Shown here: one piece after another, positions 9,222 through 18,313 of the stretch | Layout of the letters: each line of letters starts with the position of its first letter | How positions within the stretch are numbered: position 1 is the stretch's first letter | Assembly: GCA_040255525.1 (NCBI GenBank) | Contig: JBDZVD010000022.1 | Location: 7,826-71,825, forward strand | From: Rugosimonospora sp040255525 | GTDB lineage: Bacteria > Actinomycetota > Actinomycetes > Mycobacteriales > Micromonosporaceae | Length of the DNA stretch: 64,000 nt | Reading direction: 5' to 3' | Position numbers and translations under genes: made by a program | Notes under the pieces: generated by a model | Told to the model about the DNA's origin: nothing | The model's database searches: none | Seen by the model: only the letters and a program-made list of their open reading frames with translations

Positions 9222-12200
9222 GTGGCTACGGTCGTCGTGACGCGCGGGCCGCGCCGGCCGGCACCCGAGCTGCCCACCGGTCAGCTGGCGATCCAGGCCC
9301 CGCCGGAGGTCCGGCGCCTGACCGGGTCCCGGTGGGGGCAGCTGCTGGTCGTGCTGCCGATGCTGGCCGGCACGGTCGCGACCGCGATGATGTTCGCCGG
9401 CCGGCAGGGCGGCGCCTACTCCTACGTGGTCGGCGGCGTCTTCGGCATCTCGTCGCTGGGCATGCTGGCCACCGGTTTCGGCTCGCTGGGCGGAGCGCCG
9501 AAGAAGGCCGAGATGATGGCCGCCCGCCGGGAATACCTGCGCCACCTGGCCGGACTGCGGCGGCGGGTGCGGGAGACCGCGGCGCGCCAGCGGGACGCCC
9601 TGCACTACCGGCATCCCCGACCGGAGGCTTTGTGGTCCATTGTGGACAGCTATCGGCTGTGGGAGCGGCGACCCGGTGACGGCGACTTCGGAGTGGCACG
9701 GGTGGGCACCGGCCCGCAGACGCTGGCCACCCCGCTGGTCGCGCCGGTGACCGCGCCGCTCGACGAGCTGGAGCCGATGACCGCCGGTGCGTTGCGCCGG
9801 TTCCTGGACGCGTACGCCGTGGTGCCGGAGCTGCCGGTCGCCGTGGCGGTGTCCGGCTTCGCCCGGCTGTATCTGCGCGCGGCGGGCGACGATGTCCCGC
9901 CCGGGCACACCGGCCGCACCTGGCGCTCCGCGGGCACCGGCACCAGTCCGTCCGGCGTCGACCGCGTCCCGCCGGAGGAGCGGGTACGGGGGCTGGTCCG
10001 CGCGCTGCTCGCCCAGCTCGCCGCGTTCCACGCGCCCACCGACCTGCTGGTCGCGGTGTGCGCGAGCCACGACCGCCGGCCTGGTTGGGAGTACCTGAAG
10101 TGGCTGCCGCACGCGCTGCACCCGACCCGCACCGACCGGCTCGGGCCGATCCGGCTGCTCGCCGGCTCCGGGCCGGAGCTGGAGCGCCTGCTCGACGACG
10201 TGATCGCCAACCGGCCACGCCTGGGGCCGGGCGCGGCGGTGAGCGGTCCGCAGGTCGTCGTCCTGGTGGACGGCGGCGACCTGGCCGGCTGCCAGCACCT
10301 GACCACCGAAGGCGGAGTGGCCGGGGTGGCCCTCATCGACCTGGACGGCACGCCGCCTCGGCTGCTCGACCGGGCGACGATCAGCCTGGCCGTGGCCGCG
10401 GACGGCACCCTGCACAGCGACACGCTCGACGAGCGTGGCGAGGTCGGTTTCGCGGACACGATGGACCTACCGGCCGCCGAGGCGTTCGCTCGTCAACTCG
10501 CCCCGCTGCGCCTCGCGACGCCGGCCCGCACCGGGGACGGCACCGGTCCGGCCGAACTCGGCCTGGCGGACCTGCTCGGCATCGGCGATCCCGACGACTT
10601 CACCGCCGCCGCCGGATGGGCGCCACGACCCGGTCGCGACCGGCTGCGGGTGCCGATTGGCGTCGACGAGGCCGGGCACCCGGTGGAGCTGGATCTCAAG
10701 GAGTCGGCGCAGGACGGCATGGGCCCCCACGGGCTGCTCATCGGGGCAACCGGCTCGGGCAAGTCGGAACTGCTGCGCACACTGGTGCTCGGGTTGGCGG
10801 CCACGCACGACTCGGAGGCGCTCAACTTCGTCCTCATCGACTTCAAGGGCGGTGCCACGTTCGCCTCACTGGATCGGCTGCCGCACACCGCCGCGGTCAT
10901 CACCAACCTCCGCGACCAGCTGCCGCTGGTCGATCGGATGACCGACGCGCTCAACGGCGAACTGCAGCGCCGGCAGGAGCTGCTCAAGCGGGCCGGCAAC
11001 TTCGCGAGCCTGCGCGACTACGAGCGGGCCCGCGCCGGCACCGGACTGCCACCGCTGCCGGTGCTGCTCGTGGTCTGCGACGAGTTCTCCGAACTGCTGT
11101 TCGCCAAGCCAGACTTCATCGAGACGTTCGTCCAGATAGGACGGTTGGGCCGGTCGCTGGGTGTGCACCTGTTGCTGGCCAGCCAGCGGTTGGAGGAGGG
11201 CCGGCTACGCGGGCTGGAGACCCACCTGTCGTACCGGATCGGACTGCGCACGTTCTCCGCCATGGAGTCCCGGTCGGTGCTCGGCGTACCCAACGCCTAC
11301 GAGCTACCCCGCAGTCCGGGACACGGCTACCTGCGCTACGCGACGGAACCGCTGCGCCGGTTCCGGGCCGCGTACGTCTCCGGCCCGTACCTGCGGCCGG
11401 GGCCGGCACCGGCCGCCGCCGGCATCCTGGACTACACCTCGCACCCGATGCCGGCCCCGGCCGCGTCGCCACCCGGCCCCGCGCCGGCCGCTCCGGGCGC
11501 CGCCACCCCGAGCCTGCTCGACATCCTGGTCGACCGGCTGGCCGGTGCCGGGGCGGCGGCGCACCAGGTGTGGCTGCCACCGCTGGATCGGCCGGCGCCG
11601 TTGGAGGAGTTGATCGGCCCGTTGGTCAGCGAGCCGGCGCTCGGCCTGACCACGGCCAACCCGCAGTTGCGCGGCGCCCTGCAGGTGCCGGTCGCGCTCG
11701 TGGACAAGCCGTTCGAACAGCTCCGCGAACTGCTCTGGCTGTCGCTGGACGGCTCCGGCGGACACCTCGCGATCGTCGGCGGACCGCGGAGCGGGAAGTC
11801 CACCCTGCTGCTGACTGTCCTCTGTGGGCTCGCGCTGACCCACACACCGCGACAGGTCCAGATCTACTGCCTTGACTTCGGCGGCGGCGCGCTCGCCGCG
11901 ATCCGGCAACTGCCCCATGTCGGTGGCGTCGCCGGCCGCCTGGACACCGACGCTGTGCGGCGCACCGTGGGCGAGGTGACCGGCCTGCTCACCGCGCGCG
12001 AGCGCGAGGGTGCCACGGCGCGCGACGGACGTGCCGACGTCTTCCTGGTCGCCGATGGCTGGGCCACGGTCCGCGGCGAGTACGACGACCTCGAAGGTCC
12101 CATCACCGATCTGGCCACCCGGGGGCTGGCGTACGGCGTCCACGTACTGGTCGCCGCGACCCGGTGGATGGATCTCCGCCCCGCCATCCGGGATCTCTTC

Positions 12201-13136
12201 GGCTCCCGGTTGGAACTGCGGCTCGGCGACCCGGCCGACTCGCTGATCTCGCGCAAGGCCGCCGGCAACGTGCCGGAGAACAGCCCTGGTCGTGGGCTCA
12301 CGCCGGACGCCTTCCACTTCCTGACCGCCGCCCCGCCGCCGGATGCTCTGATCGCCGCCGTGGCCGCCGGCTGGTCCGGACCGAAGGCGCCCCCGGTCCG
12401 GCTGCTGCCGACTCTCGTCGGGTACGACGAGGTCCAGGTGCCCGGTCAGACATCCATCGGCATCGCCCAGTCGGACCTGCTGCCGGTGACCCTCGACCTC
12501 GCCGCCGAACCACACTTCCTGCTGTTCGGCGACTCGGAGAGCGGCAAATCCTCGTTCCTGCGCGCGCTGGCCACCTCGATCGCCCGCCGGTACCCGCCGG
12601 AAGCGGCACGGCTGGTCATCGTCGACTACCGGCGCAGCCTGCTCGGCGTGATCGAGTCCGATCACCTCATCGGATACTCCACGGGTGCCGCGCAGACGGC
12701 CGAACTGGTCGAGTCCGTCGCCGGGTACATGAAGGGCAGGCTGCCCGGCCCCGATCTGACTCCGCAGCAGTTGCGCGACCGCTCCTGGTGGAGCGGACCG
12801 GACTGTTACCTGCTGGTCGACGACTACGACCTGGTGGCCGCCGGCCCGAGCAATCCGTTGCAGCCGCTGCTGGAGTACCTCGCCCAGGCCCGGGACATCG
12901 GACTGCACCTGGTGCTGACCCGGCGGACCGGCGGCGCCGGCCGGTCGATGTACGAACCGGTGATCCAGCGACTGCGCGAGCTGTCCACGCCGGGCCTGGT
13001 GCTGTCCGGCGACCGGGAGGAGGGCGCGCTGCTCGGCACGGTGCGCCCCGGGCCGCTGCCGCCCGGGCGCGGGTGGCTGGTCACACGGCGAGAGGGGGTC
13101 CGACTGGTCCAGCTCGCATACCTGCCGCCGCCGTGA
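9222..13136 (+). CDS. eccC: Type VII secretion ATPase EccC (fused EccCa/EccCb, three FtsK/SpoIIIE domains)
   Basis: 1304-aa motor ATPase that recognises WXG100 substrates and drives their export through the ESX membrane complex. Two membrane helices near residues 35-85 are followed by three P-loop ATPase domains: GATGSGKS (about 510), GGPRSGKS (about 853) and GDSESGKS (about 1104), with Walker B-type LLVVCDEF (about 613), FLVADGW (about 940) and LLVDDYD (about 1200). The middle and last domains lack the usual DE pair (AD and DD), as is common for the degenerate domains. The GTG at 9222 is chosen because GGAGGT lies five bases before it; an ATG 20 codons upstream has no such site. All three domains are in one polypeptide, unlike split EccCa/EccCb. 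Confidence 0.9.
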   Translation: MATVVVTRGPRRPAPELPTGQLAIQAPPEVRRLTGSRWGQLLVVLPMLAGTVATAMMFAGRQGGAYSYVVGGVFGISSLGMLATGFGSLGGAPKKAEMMAARREYLRHLAGLRRRVRETAARQRDALHYRHPRPEALWSIVDSYRLWERRPGDGDFGVARVGTGPQTLATPLVAPVTAPLDELEPMTAGALRRFLDAYAVVPELPVAVAVSGFARLYLRAAGDDVPPGHTGRTWRSAGTGTSPSGVDRVPPEERVRGLVRALLAQLAAFHAPTDLLVAVCASHDRRPGWEYLKWLPHALHPTRTDRLGPIRLLAGSGPELERLLDDVIANRPRLGPGAAVSGPQVVVLVDGGDLAGCQHLTTEGGVAGVALIDLDGTPPRLLDRATISLAVAADGTLHSDTLDERGEVGFADTMDLPAAEAFARQLAPLRLATPARTGDGTGPAELGLADLLGIGDPDDFTAAAGWAPRPGRDRLRVPIGVDEAGHPVELDLKESAQDGMGPHGLLIGATGSGKSELLRTLVLGLAATHDSEALNFVLIDFKGGATFASLDRLPHTAAVITNLRDQLPLVDRMTDALNGELQRRQELLKRAGNFASLRDYERARAGTGLPPLPVLLVVCDEFSELLFAKPDFIETFVQIGRLGRSLGVHLLLASQRLEEGRLRGLETHLSYRIGLRTFSAMESRSVLGVPNAYELPRSPGHGYLRYATEPLRRFRAAYVSGPYLRPGPAPAAAGILDYTSHPMPAPAASPPGPAPAAPGAATPSLLDILVDRLAGAGAAAHQVWLPPLDRPAPLEELIGPLVSEPALGLTTANPQLRGALQVPVALVDKPFEQLRELLWLSLDGSGGHLAIVGGPRSGKSTLLLTVLCGLALTHTPRQVQIYCLDFGGGALAAIRQLPHVGGVAGRLDTDAVRRTVGEVTGLLTAREREGATARDGRADVFLVADGWATVRGEYDDLEGPITDLATRGLAYGVHVLVAATRWMDLRPAIRDLFGSRLELRLGDPADSLISRKAAGNVPENSPGRGLTPDAFHFLTAAPPPDALIAAVAAGWSGPKAPPVRLLPTLVGYDEVQVPGQTSIGIAQSDLLPVTLDLAAEPHFLLFGDSESGKSSFLRALATSIARRYPPEAARLVIVDYRRSLLGVIESDHLIGYSTGAAQTAELVESVAGYMKGRLPGPDLTPQQLRDRSWWSGPDCYLLVDDYDLVAAGPSNPLQPLLEYLAQARDIGLHLVLTRRTGGAGRSMYEPVIQRLRELSTPGLVLSGDREEGALLGTVRPGPLPPGRGWLVTRREGVRLVQLAYLPPP

Positions 13137-13185
13137 GGATGCGCCCGACAGCCGCTGCGCCGGGTCGTTGGCCGGTCGCTGGCCG

Positions 13186-13257
13186 CTCGGCCGTCCGGAG
13201 TCACTCGGCCGTCCGGAGTCACTCGGCCGTCCGGAGTCACTCGGCCGTCCGGAGCCA
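13186..13257. repeat. 18-bp tandem repeat, four copies, between convergent eccC and marP
   Basis: Unit CTCGGCCGTCCGGAGTCA repeated four times (last copy has one change), followed by decayed copies up to the marP stop codon at 13297. It lies in the 160-bp gap where two genes converge. No T-run, so not an ordinary terminator. Confidence 0.9.
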
Positions 13258-13296
13258 CTCAGCCGTTTTGGTAGGCACTCGGCCGTGGCTAGTCAC

Positions 13297-14487
13297 TCAA
13301 CCGTCGGTGCAGGCGCCGGTTGCCGTCCCTTCGATGGCCGAACGTCCGGCCGACGCGACCGGAGCCGCTTCCGCGGCGCTCAGGGCGAACCCGGTCTGCT
13401 GATCGTCCGCCGCGGCCGCGAACACGACTCCGAGCACCGCGCCGTCCGGGTCGACGAGGGGGCCGCCCGAGTTGCCGCTGCGTACCAGGCCACGGATGGT
13501 GTAGATGTCGCGGGTGACGGTCGCGGAGTTGTAGATGTCCGGGCCCCGGATCGGGCCGTCATCCCGGATGCGCGCGGCCTGGGCGTCGTACGGGCCGTCC
13601 AGCGGGTACCCGAGCACGATCGCGTCCGCCCCGCTCTGGGCGGGGGTTGGGGCGAAGTTCAACACCGGCGCGGACAGGCCCGGTACGTAGAGCACCGCAA
13701 GATCACGCTCCGGGTCGTACTCGACCACCCGGGCGGCGCGCAGGTCGCCGTTCTGATCGACCGATACCGACCGGGTACCTGCGACTACGTGCGCATTCGT
13801 CATCACGTGCTGTGGCGCGTACACGAAGCCGGAGCCCTCGATCCGCCGGGAGCAGGACGGCGCCGCTCCGAGGATCTTGACGACCGAGTCCTGGGAACGG
13901 GTCACCACGCCCGAGTCGTTCAGCGCCGGATCCGGCGCCGGTACCTGCCGGACCCGGGTCGGATTCAGTTCGCCGAAGACGTCCGGGAAGTCATTGGTGT
14001 CGACGGTGCTGCGCAGCGCGTCGGACAGCGTCTGCGCGCTGTCCGGCATGATGTCGTTGATCCCGTGCAGGATCGCGCTGTTGCGCACCGAACGGGCCAG
14101 ACCGGGCAGCGCCGAGGAGCCCAGTGGCGCCGCGACCAGCCAGGCCACCATCAGCACCGCGACCACCGACACGACCGAACCGCCCAGATCGTCGAGGGCC
14201 TGGCCGGTGCGGTTGCGGATCGACGCGCGCAACCGGCCGCCCAACCAACCGGCGAGCCCCTGGCCGGCGATCGCGATCCCGAAGATGGTGAGCAGGGAGA
14301 TGAACACCCGGCCCAGGTCGGCCTGCACGAAGCCGGCGAGCCACGGACCGAGTTGGAGGCCCAGCGCCGCTCCTCCGAAGAAACCGACGAACGACAGCAG
14401 ACCGACGAAGAACCCCTGGCGGTAGCCGTTCACGGCAAAGACGATCACCAGAATGACCAGGATGACGTCGACCAGGCTACCCTGCAC
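13297..14487 (-). CDS. marP: MarP-type membrane serine protease (CvpA-like helices plus trypsin-like domain)
   Basis: Predicted periplasmic serine protease anchored by four N-terminal helices. The M. tuberculosis homologue Rv3671c is needed for acid and oxidative stress resistance. In this 396-aa protein the hydrophobic CvpA-like part spans about residues 3-125. The protease triad is visible: His in TNAHVVAG (about 233), Asp in RDLAVL (about 261), Ser in SGNSGGP (about 337). GTG 14487 is preferred over GTG 14511 because TACCCT lies exactly six bases upstream (leaderless pattern) and it begins at the conserved first helix. It starts five bases after the NUDIX stop; the NUDIX-marP order matches Rv3672c-Rv3671c. 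Confidence 0.9.
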   Translation of the reverse strand: MQGSLVDVILVILVIVFAVNGYRQGFFVGLLSFVGFFGGAALGLQLGPWLAGFVQADLGRVFISLLTIFGIAIAGQGLAGWLGGRLRASIRNRTGQALDDLGGSVVSVVAVLMVAWLVAAPLGSSALPGLARSVRNSAILHGINDIMPDSAQTLSDALRSTVDTNDFPDVFGELNPTRVRQVPAPDPALNDSGVVTRSQDSVVKILGAAPSCSRRIEGSGFVYAPQHVMTNAHVVAGTRSVSVDQNGDLRAARVVEYDPERDLAVLYVPGLSAPVLNFAPTPAQSGADAIVLGYPLDGPYDAQAARIRDDGPIRGPDIYNSATVTRDIYTIRGLVRSGNSGGPLVDPDGAVLGVVFAAAADDQQTGFALSAAEAAPVASAGRSAIEGTATGACTDG

Positions 14488-14491
14488 GGAC

Positions 14492-15172
14492 CTAGGGTAC
14501 GGGCCGGTCACCAGTGACCGGTAACTCCACCGTCTCGGCGCGCCCCGACCAAGGCCGCGACCAGCCGGCCATGTCCAGCAAGGTGGACAGGACGCCGGCG
14601 GTGAATCCCCAGACCAGCATGCCCCGTACCCGGAAGGCCGGCCCGACCCGGCCGCTGGGGTGCCGTACCCACACCCGGTTGGCCGGCTCGACCAGTTCCG
14701 CGACGGGTACCCGGTCCACCCGGGCCACCTCGGCGGCCTGCCGGGCGTGTACCGGATGGGGCGCCAGCCACCAGGCGAGCACGGGTGTGACCACGAACCG
14801 GCTCACGGGTATCCACAACGGCGGCAGCGTCGCCAGCACCCGTACCGTCTCCGGGTCGAGCCCGACCTCTTCTCTCGCCTCGCGCAGCGCCGTCGCGGTC
14901 GGGTCGGCGTCGCCAGGATCGGCCGCTCCGCCCGGGAAGGCCGGCTGGCCGGCGTGGTGGCGCATGTCGGCGGCCCGCTCCATGAGCAGCACGTCGGGTC
15001 CGTGCCCGGGTCCGTGCCCGGGTTCGTGCGTGGCATCCTGGCCGAACAGCACCAGGACCGCGCTCGGCCGGCCCCCGCTGGCCGGCACCGGCAGGGACCG
15101 GAACGCTTGCTCCTCAGCGTCGTTCACGCGGCGCAGCAGTGGCTGCCACCACGCAGGCAACGCGTCGCTCAT
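14492..15172 (-). CDS. NUDIX hydrolase, CoA pyrophosphatase-like
   Basis: 226-aa hydrolase of nucleoside-diphosphate-linked substrates. FPGGAADPGDADPTATA followed by REAREEVGL is the NUDIX box in the form seen in CoA-diphosphatases (NudL/CoAse). The first Glu of the general box is missing, but the REAREE metal site is intact. It is the counterpart of Rv3672c, between nth and marP. The ATG at 15172 is supported by position only; no clear ribosome binding site was seen. Confidence 0.85.
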   Translation of the reverse strand: MSDALPAWWQPLLRRVNDAEEQAFRSLPVPASGGRPSAVLVLFGQDATHEPGHGPGHGPDVLLMERAADMRHHAGQPAFPGGAADPGDADPTATALREAREEVGLDPETVRVLATLPPLWIPVSRFVVTPVLAWWLAPHPVHARQAAEVARVDRVPVAELVEPANRVWVRHPSGRVGPAFRVRGMLVWGFTAGVLSTLLDMAGWSRPWSGRAETVELPVTGDRPVP

Positions 15173-15193
15173 CCGGCCCGACCCGCACCGACG

Positions 15194-15275
15194 GCGCCCG
15201 CCCGGGCGCGTCGAACGCCACCGGCCCAACCCGCAACGCCCGCGCCCGCCCGGGCGCGACGACCGCCACCGGCCC
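15194..15275. repeat. Imperfect 34-bp direct repeat upstream of the NUDIX gene
   Basis: Copies at 15194-15227 and 15242-15275 share GCGCCCGCCCGGGCGCG and CGCCACCGGCCC with two changes between them. They lie in the 172-bp nth/NUDIX gap. Each copy contains the self-complementary core GCGCCCGCCCGGGCGC, able to form a hairpin. Confidence 0.6.
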
Positions 15276-15344
15276 GTTTGCACCCCGCGAACCCGGCGCG
15301 CGACCGCGACCGGAGGCTGGATCGGGGGGATCCCACCGCTCGGC

Positions 15345-16139
15345 TCACGGAGTGTCGTCCTTGCCGACCGCCACGGCCTGCCGGGCCGCGGCCGTGTTCG
15401 TGACCGGCCCGGGGACCTCCGCCATCGCGGCGAGCTCCGCCGCGCGTGGCCCCTTGAGCAGCTTCGCCGCCTCCACCGGATCGGTCGGCCCGCTGCCGTA
15501 GGACGGGCACAGCCGCGCGAGGGTGCAGGCGCCGCAGGCCGGCTTGCGGGCGTGGCAGACCCGGCGGCCGTGGAAGATGATCCGGTGCGACGCCATCGTC
15601 CAGTCACGGCGTTCGAGGAGCTTGCCGACCGCCATCTCGATCTTGACAGGGTCGGCCTCCTCGGTCCACTTCCACCGGTGGACCAGCCGCTGGAAGTGGG
15701 TGTCGACGGTGAGACCGGGGACGTCGAAGGCGTTGCCCAGGATCACGTTGGCCGTCTTGCGGCCGATGCCGGGCAGCGTCACCAGGTCGGCCATCCGGCC
15801 CGGCACCTCACCGCCATACCGCTCGACCAGCGCCTGACCCAGCTTGATCAGGGCGTCCGCCTTGTTCCGGTAGAAACCGGTCGGCCGGACGATCTCCTCC
15901 ATCTCGGTGCGGTCGGCGGCCGCGTAGTCGGCCGCGGTCGGATACCGCGCAAACAGCTTCGGGGTCACCTGGTTGACGCCCTTGTCCGTGGACTGGGCGG
16001 ACAGGATCGTGGCGACGGCCAACTCCAGCGCGTTGCGGTGGTCGAGTTCGCAGTGCGCGTCGGGGTGTGTTTCGGCCAGCAGCCTGGCCATCCGGCGGGC
16101 TCGTCGCTTGCGGGCTAGGTCGGTCTCTGGCGCGGTCAC
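15345..16139 (-). CDS. nth: Endonuclease III (base-excision repair DNA glycosylase/AP lyase)
   Basis: Removes oxidised pyrimidines and cleaves at abasic sites. The helix-hairpin-helix LPGIGRKTANVILGNAF carries the catalytic Lys; VDTHFQRL holds the catalytic Asp. The C-terminal iron-sulfur loop CHARKPACGACTLARLC has the C-x6-C-x2-C-x5-C spacing. 264 aa from the GTG at 16139, chosen because TAGGCT lies exactly seven bases before it (leaderless). A TTG at 16169 with GGGAG seven bases upstream is an alternative adding ten residues. Equivalent of Rv3674c; the thioredoxin-like Rv3673c counterpart is missing between nth and the NUDIX gene. Confidence 0.95.
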   Translation of the reverse strand: MTAPETDLARKRRARRMARLLAETHPDAHCELDHRNALELAVATILSAQSTDKGVNQVTPKLFARYPTAADYAAADRTEMEEIVRPTGFYRNKADALIKLGQALVERYGGEVPGRMADLVTLPGIGRKTANVILGNAFDVPGLTVDTHFQRLVHRWKWTEEADPVKIEMAVGKLLERRDWTMASHRIIFHGRRVCHARKPACGACTLARLCPSYGSGPTDPVEAAKLLKGPRAAELAAMAEVPGPVTNTAAARQAVAVGKDDTP

Positions 16140-16187
16140 GCAGGGAAGCCTACGTCGGCCGGCCGACAATCTCGGGCTCCCGGCCGG

Positions 16188-17393
16188 TCAGGCCGGGGTG
16201 ATCGCGCCACTGGCGGCGATGTGCGCCCCGGTCTGCGGGAAGTCCGACTTGCACAGCCCGCTGACCAGGGTGATCGCCTGCTTCTTCGGATCCATCCGGG
16301 GCAGGCCCGGCGGGACCATGCGCGTGGGTACCAGCGAGCCGCTGACGAACGTACCGTCCTTGCGCAGCGTGACCCGCAGGATCCCGCTGACGCCGAGCAC
16401 GCCGTTGGAACTCAACGCGTGGTACCCGGCGAAGTTGCCCAGGCTGTACGCGATCAGGTGGCCCTTGTAGAACTCCATCGCCCGCAGCACGTGCGGGCTG
16501 TGGCCGATCACGATGTCCGCGCCGGCGTCGATCATCGCGTGGCTGAATCCGATCGGGTCGCCCCGGTTCTCCCCCAGGAACATCTCGGTCCCCGGCTTGA
16601 CGTGGGTGTGGTCCGCGCCCTCGCCACCCATGTGCACCTGGATCACCACCAGGTCAGCCTGCTGCTTGGCCTGGCGCACCAGGTCCTGACCCTTGGCGAT
16701 GTCGGTGACGTCGTTCGCCCACCGGTACGGGGCGAAGCCGAGCACTGCGACCTTGATGCCCTTGACGTCGACGGTGGTGATCATCCCCGGCGGCCCGGTG
16801 TACGCCACGCCGGCCGCCCTCAGCGCGTCCTCGGTCTGCTCGTGGCCGGCCTGCCCGAAGTCCAGCGCGTGGTTGTTCGCGATGGTGACCAGCGAGAACC
16901 CTGCCTGCGCGAGGATGTTCGCGTACGCCGGCGGAGAACGGAACTGGAAGCACGTCTTGCCCTGCGAGGCCGCGGAGCACTTGCTGACCCCGGTGTCGTT
17001 GGTCAGCGGCTGCTCCAGGTTGGCCATCTGGAGATCCGAGTGCAGCCCGGCCGCGACGCTGTCGAAGAAGCCCTTGCCGTTGTTGGGGGGCAGGAAGCGG
17101 GGGGCGGCGCTCATGATCGTGTCGCCGACCGCGGACATCGTGATCTCCTGCTGGTCGGCTGCCGGTGCGGCCTGCACCGGTCCGCCCGACGGAGCCGGCG
17201 ACGACATCGACCGGCTGGCGGCGGCCCATTCGGCGGTGATGCCGCCGGACCCGCTCCGTACCAGCGCGATGCCCATCGCCGCGGCACCGAGGACCAGCAC
17301 GGTGAGCGCGGCCAGGAACGGCGCCGACCGGCGGGCCGGGCGGGTCGCCGGATGCGACCGGCCAAGCGGTGCCGGCTCGCGATGGGGTGGCAT
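16188..17393 (-). CDS. CapA family protein (poly-gamma-glutamate synthesis-type metallophosphatase fold)
   Basis: 401-aa membrane-anchored protein. One hydrophobic segment near residues 25-45 is followed by a low-complexity linker and a CapA/PGA_cap domain with a calcineurin-like fold. Motifs include SAVGDTIMS, NLEQPL, IANNHALDFG, HMGGE and IGHSPHVLR, covering the metal-binding Asp, Asn and His positions. The family includes CapA of Bacillus capsule synthesis, but many actinobacterial members stand alone and their substrate is unknown; no capB/capC are here. ATG at 17393 has GGAG six bases upstream; longer readings lack one. Confidence 0.85.
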   Translation of the reverse strand: MPPHREPAPLGRSHPATRPARRSAPFLAALTVLVLGAAAMGIALVRSGSGGITAEWAAASRSMSSPAPSGGPVQAAPAADQQEITMSAVGDTIMSAAPRFLPPNNGKGFFDSVAAGLHSDLQMANLEQPLTNDTGVSKCSAASQGKTCFQFRSPPAYANILAQAGFSLVTIANNHALDFGQAGHEQTEDALRAAGVAYTGPPGMITTVDVKGIKVAVLGFAPYRWANDVTDIAKGQDLVRQAKQQADLVVIQVHMGGEGADHTHVKPGTEMFLGENRGDPIGFSHAMIDAGADIVIGHSPHVLRAMEFYKGHLIAYSLGNFAGYHALSSNGVLGVSGILRVTLRKDGTFVSGSLVPTRMVPPGLPRMDPKKQAITLVSGLCKSDFPQTGAHIAASGAITPA

Positions 17394-17458
17394 GTCCTGC
17401 TCCGGGATGGTAAAGGGATTCACGTCCGACCGGACGATACCCGAGCGCCACCCGGCGG

Positions 17459-18250
17459 CTAGTCCGCCGAACGTCCAGAGGGGTGCTGGCTCTGCGCCCC
17501 CGGGCAGGGATCGGACCAAGCGGAGGGATCGGCCTGCCAGGCGCGGGCTCCGTCGAGCACCGCCGCGTACACCGCGCGGGCCAGCCGGGCGCCCCAGACC
17601 GAACGCGGCCCGCAGTACGGCTCGGCGGGCCCGGCGGCGGGGCAGACCACGCAGATCGCGTCGGTGCAGGTACCGGTGGCCTCGATGCCGGCCCGCCAGA
17701 TGGCCTGTGTCTTCGCCTCGGTGACCGTACTCACGGCGTTGACCAGTGCGGCATCGGACAACCGAACCGGTACCCGGGCCACGATGTTGATGGTGCCCAC
17801 CGGTTGCCGGGGCACCCGCCGGGCGCCCCCGCCACCGTGGGCCGGGTCGCCGCCGTCGTCCACGGCAGCCGCCCAGCAGGGCAGGCCCAGTCCGACGGTC
17901 GCCGTCACCGAGACGCCACCGTCCGAGGCGGCGACCCGGCGGGTCACGTCCAGCCCGGTCAGGAGGCCGACCCCGGGCCCGCCACCCAGACCGAGGCCGG
18001 CGGCCAGCTCCGCGAGGTGTACGTCCGGATCGTCGCGGTCGTACCCCATCGGCACCGTCGCGTTCAGCGCCCAGTTCCGTAGTCCCAGCCCGCCGCCGAG
18101 GGGTCCGGACGAGATCGCCAGTACCGGCGGGTCGAAGCGCCAGACGAGGGCCGGGACATCCTTCCCGGCCTCCACCCGACTGGCCAGGAGCGGCTGCACA
18201 CCCACCATCGTCCCGCCAACCACCGTCGCCGATCTTCCCGGGGTGGACAC
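17459..18250 (-). CDS. cbiZ: Adenosylcobinamide amidohydrolase (CbiZ family)
   Basis: Cleaves adenosylcobinamide to adenosylcobyric acid so that salvaged cobinamide can re-enter vitamin B12 synthesis. The 263-aa protein shows the CbiZ blocks GLLTGLDVTRR, GTINIVARV and VSTVTEAKTQAI followed by ATGTCTDAICVVCP. It is divergent from crp and no other cobalamin genes are in the window. The upstream gap (about 60 bp) is too short for a cobalamin riboswitch. Start uncertain: GTG 18250 (used) or ATG 18208. Confidence 0.85.
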   Translation of the reverse strand: MSTPGRSATVVGGTMVGVQPLLASRVEAGKDVPALVWRFDPPVLAISSGPLGGGLGLRNWALNATVPMGYDRDDPDVHLAELAAGLGLGGGPGVGLLTGLDVTRRVAASDGGVSVTATVGLGLPCWAAAVDDGGDPAHGGGGARRVPRQPVGTINIVARVPVRLSDAALVNAVSTVTEAKTQAIWRAGIEATGTCTDAICVVCPAAGPAEPYCGPRSVWGARLARAVYAAVLDGARAWQADPSAWSDPCPGAQSQHPSGRSAD

Positions 18251-18272
18251 CCTGTTCGGCGTGGCGTGTGCC

Positions 18273-18278
18273 TAGACT
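18273..18278 (+). promoter_or_regulatory. Likely crp -10 box
   Basis: TAGACT fits the actinobacterial TANNNT -10 pattern and lies about 36 bases before the crp ATG, leaving a short leader that contains the GGAGGT ribosome binding site. No convincing -35 box. Confidence 0.35.
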
Positions 18279-18313
18279 GGCTTGGCGCGGTCACGCGCGA
18301 GCGGAGGTGCGGG

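Noticed and set aside
13186..13257. CRISPR array
   Set aside because: The repeats are contiguous with no spacers; same for the arrays at 40151 and 53651. No cas genes.
16188..17393. Poly-gamma-glutamate capsule locus
   Set aside because: Only a CapA-fold protein is present; capB and capC are absent.
18251..18313. Cobalamin riboswitch upstream of cbiZ
   Set aside because: The gap is about 60 bp and lacks the B12-box; a cobalamin riboswitch needs about 200 bases.
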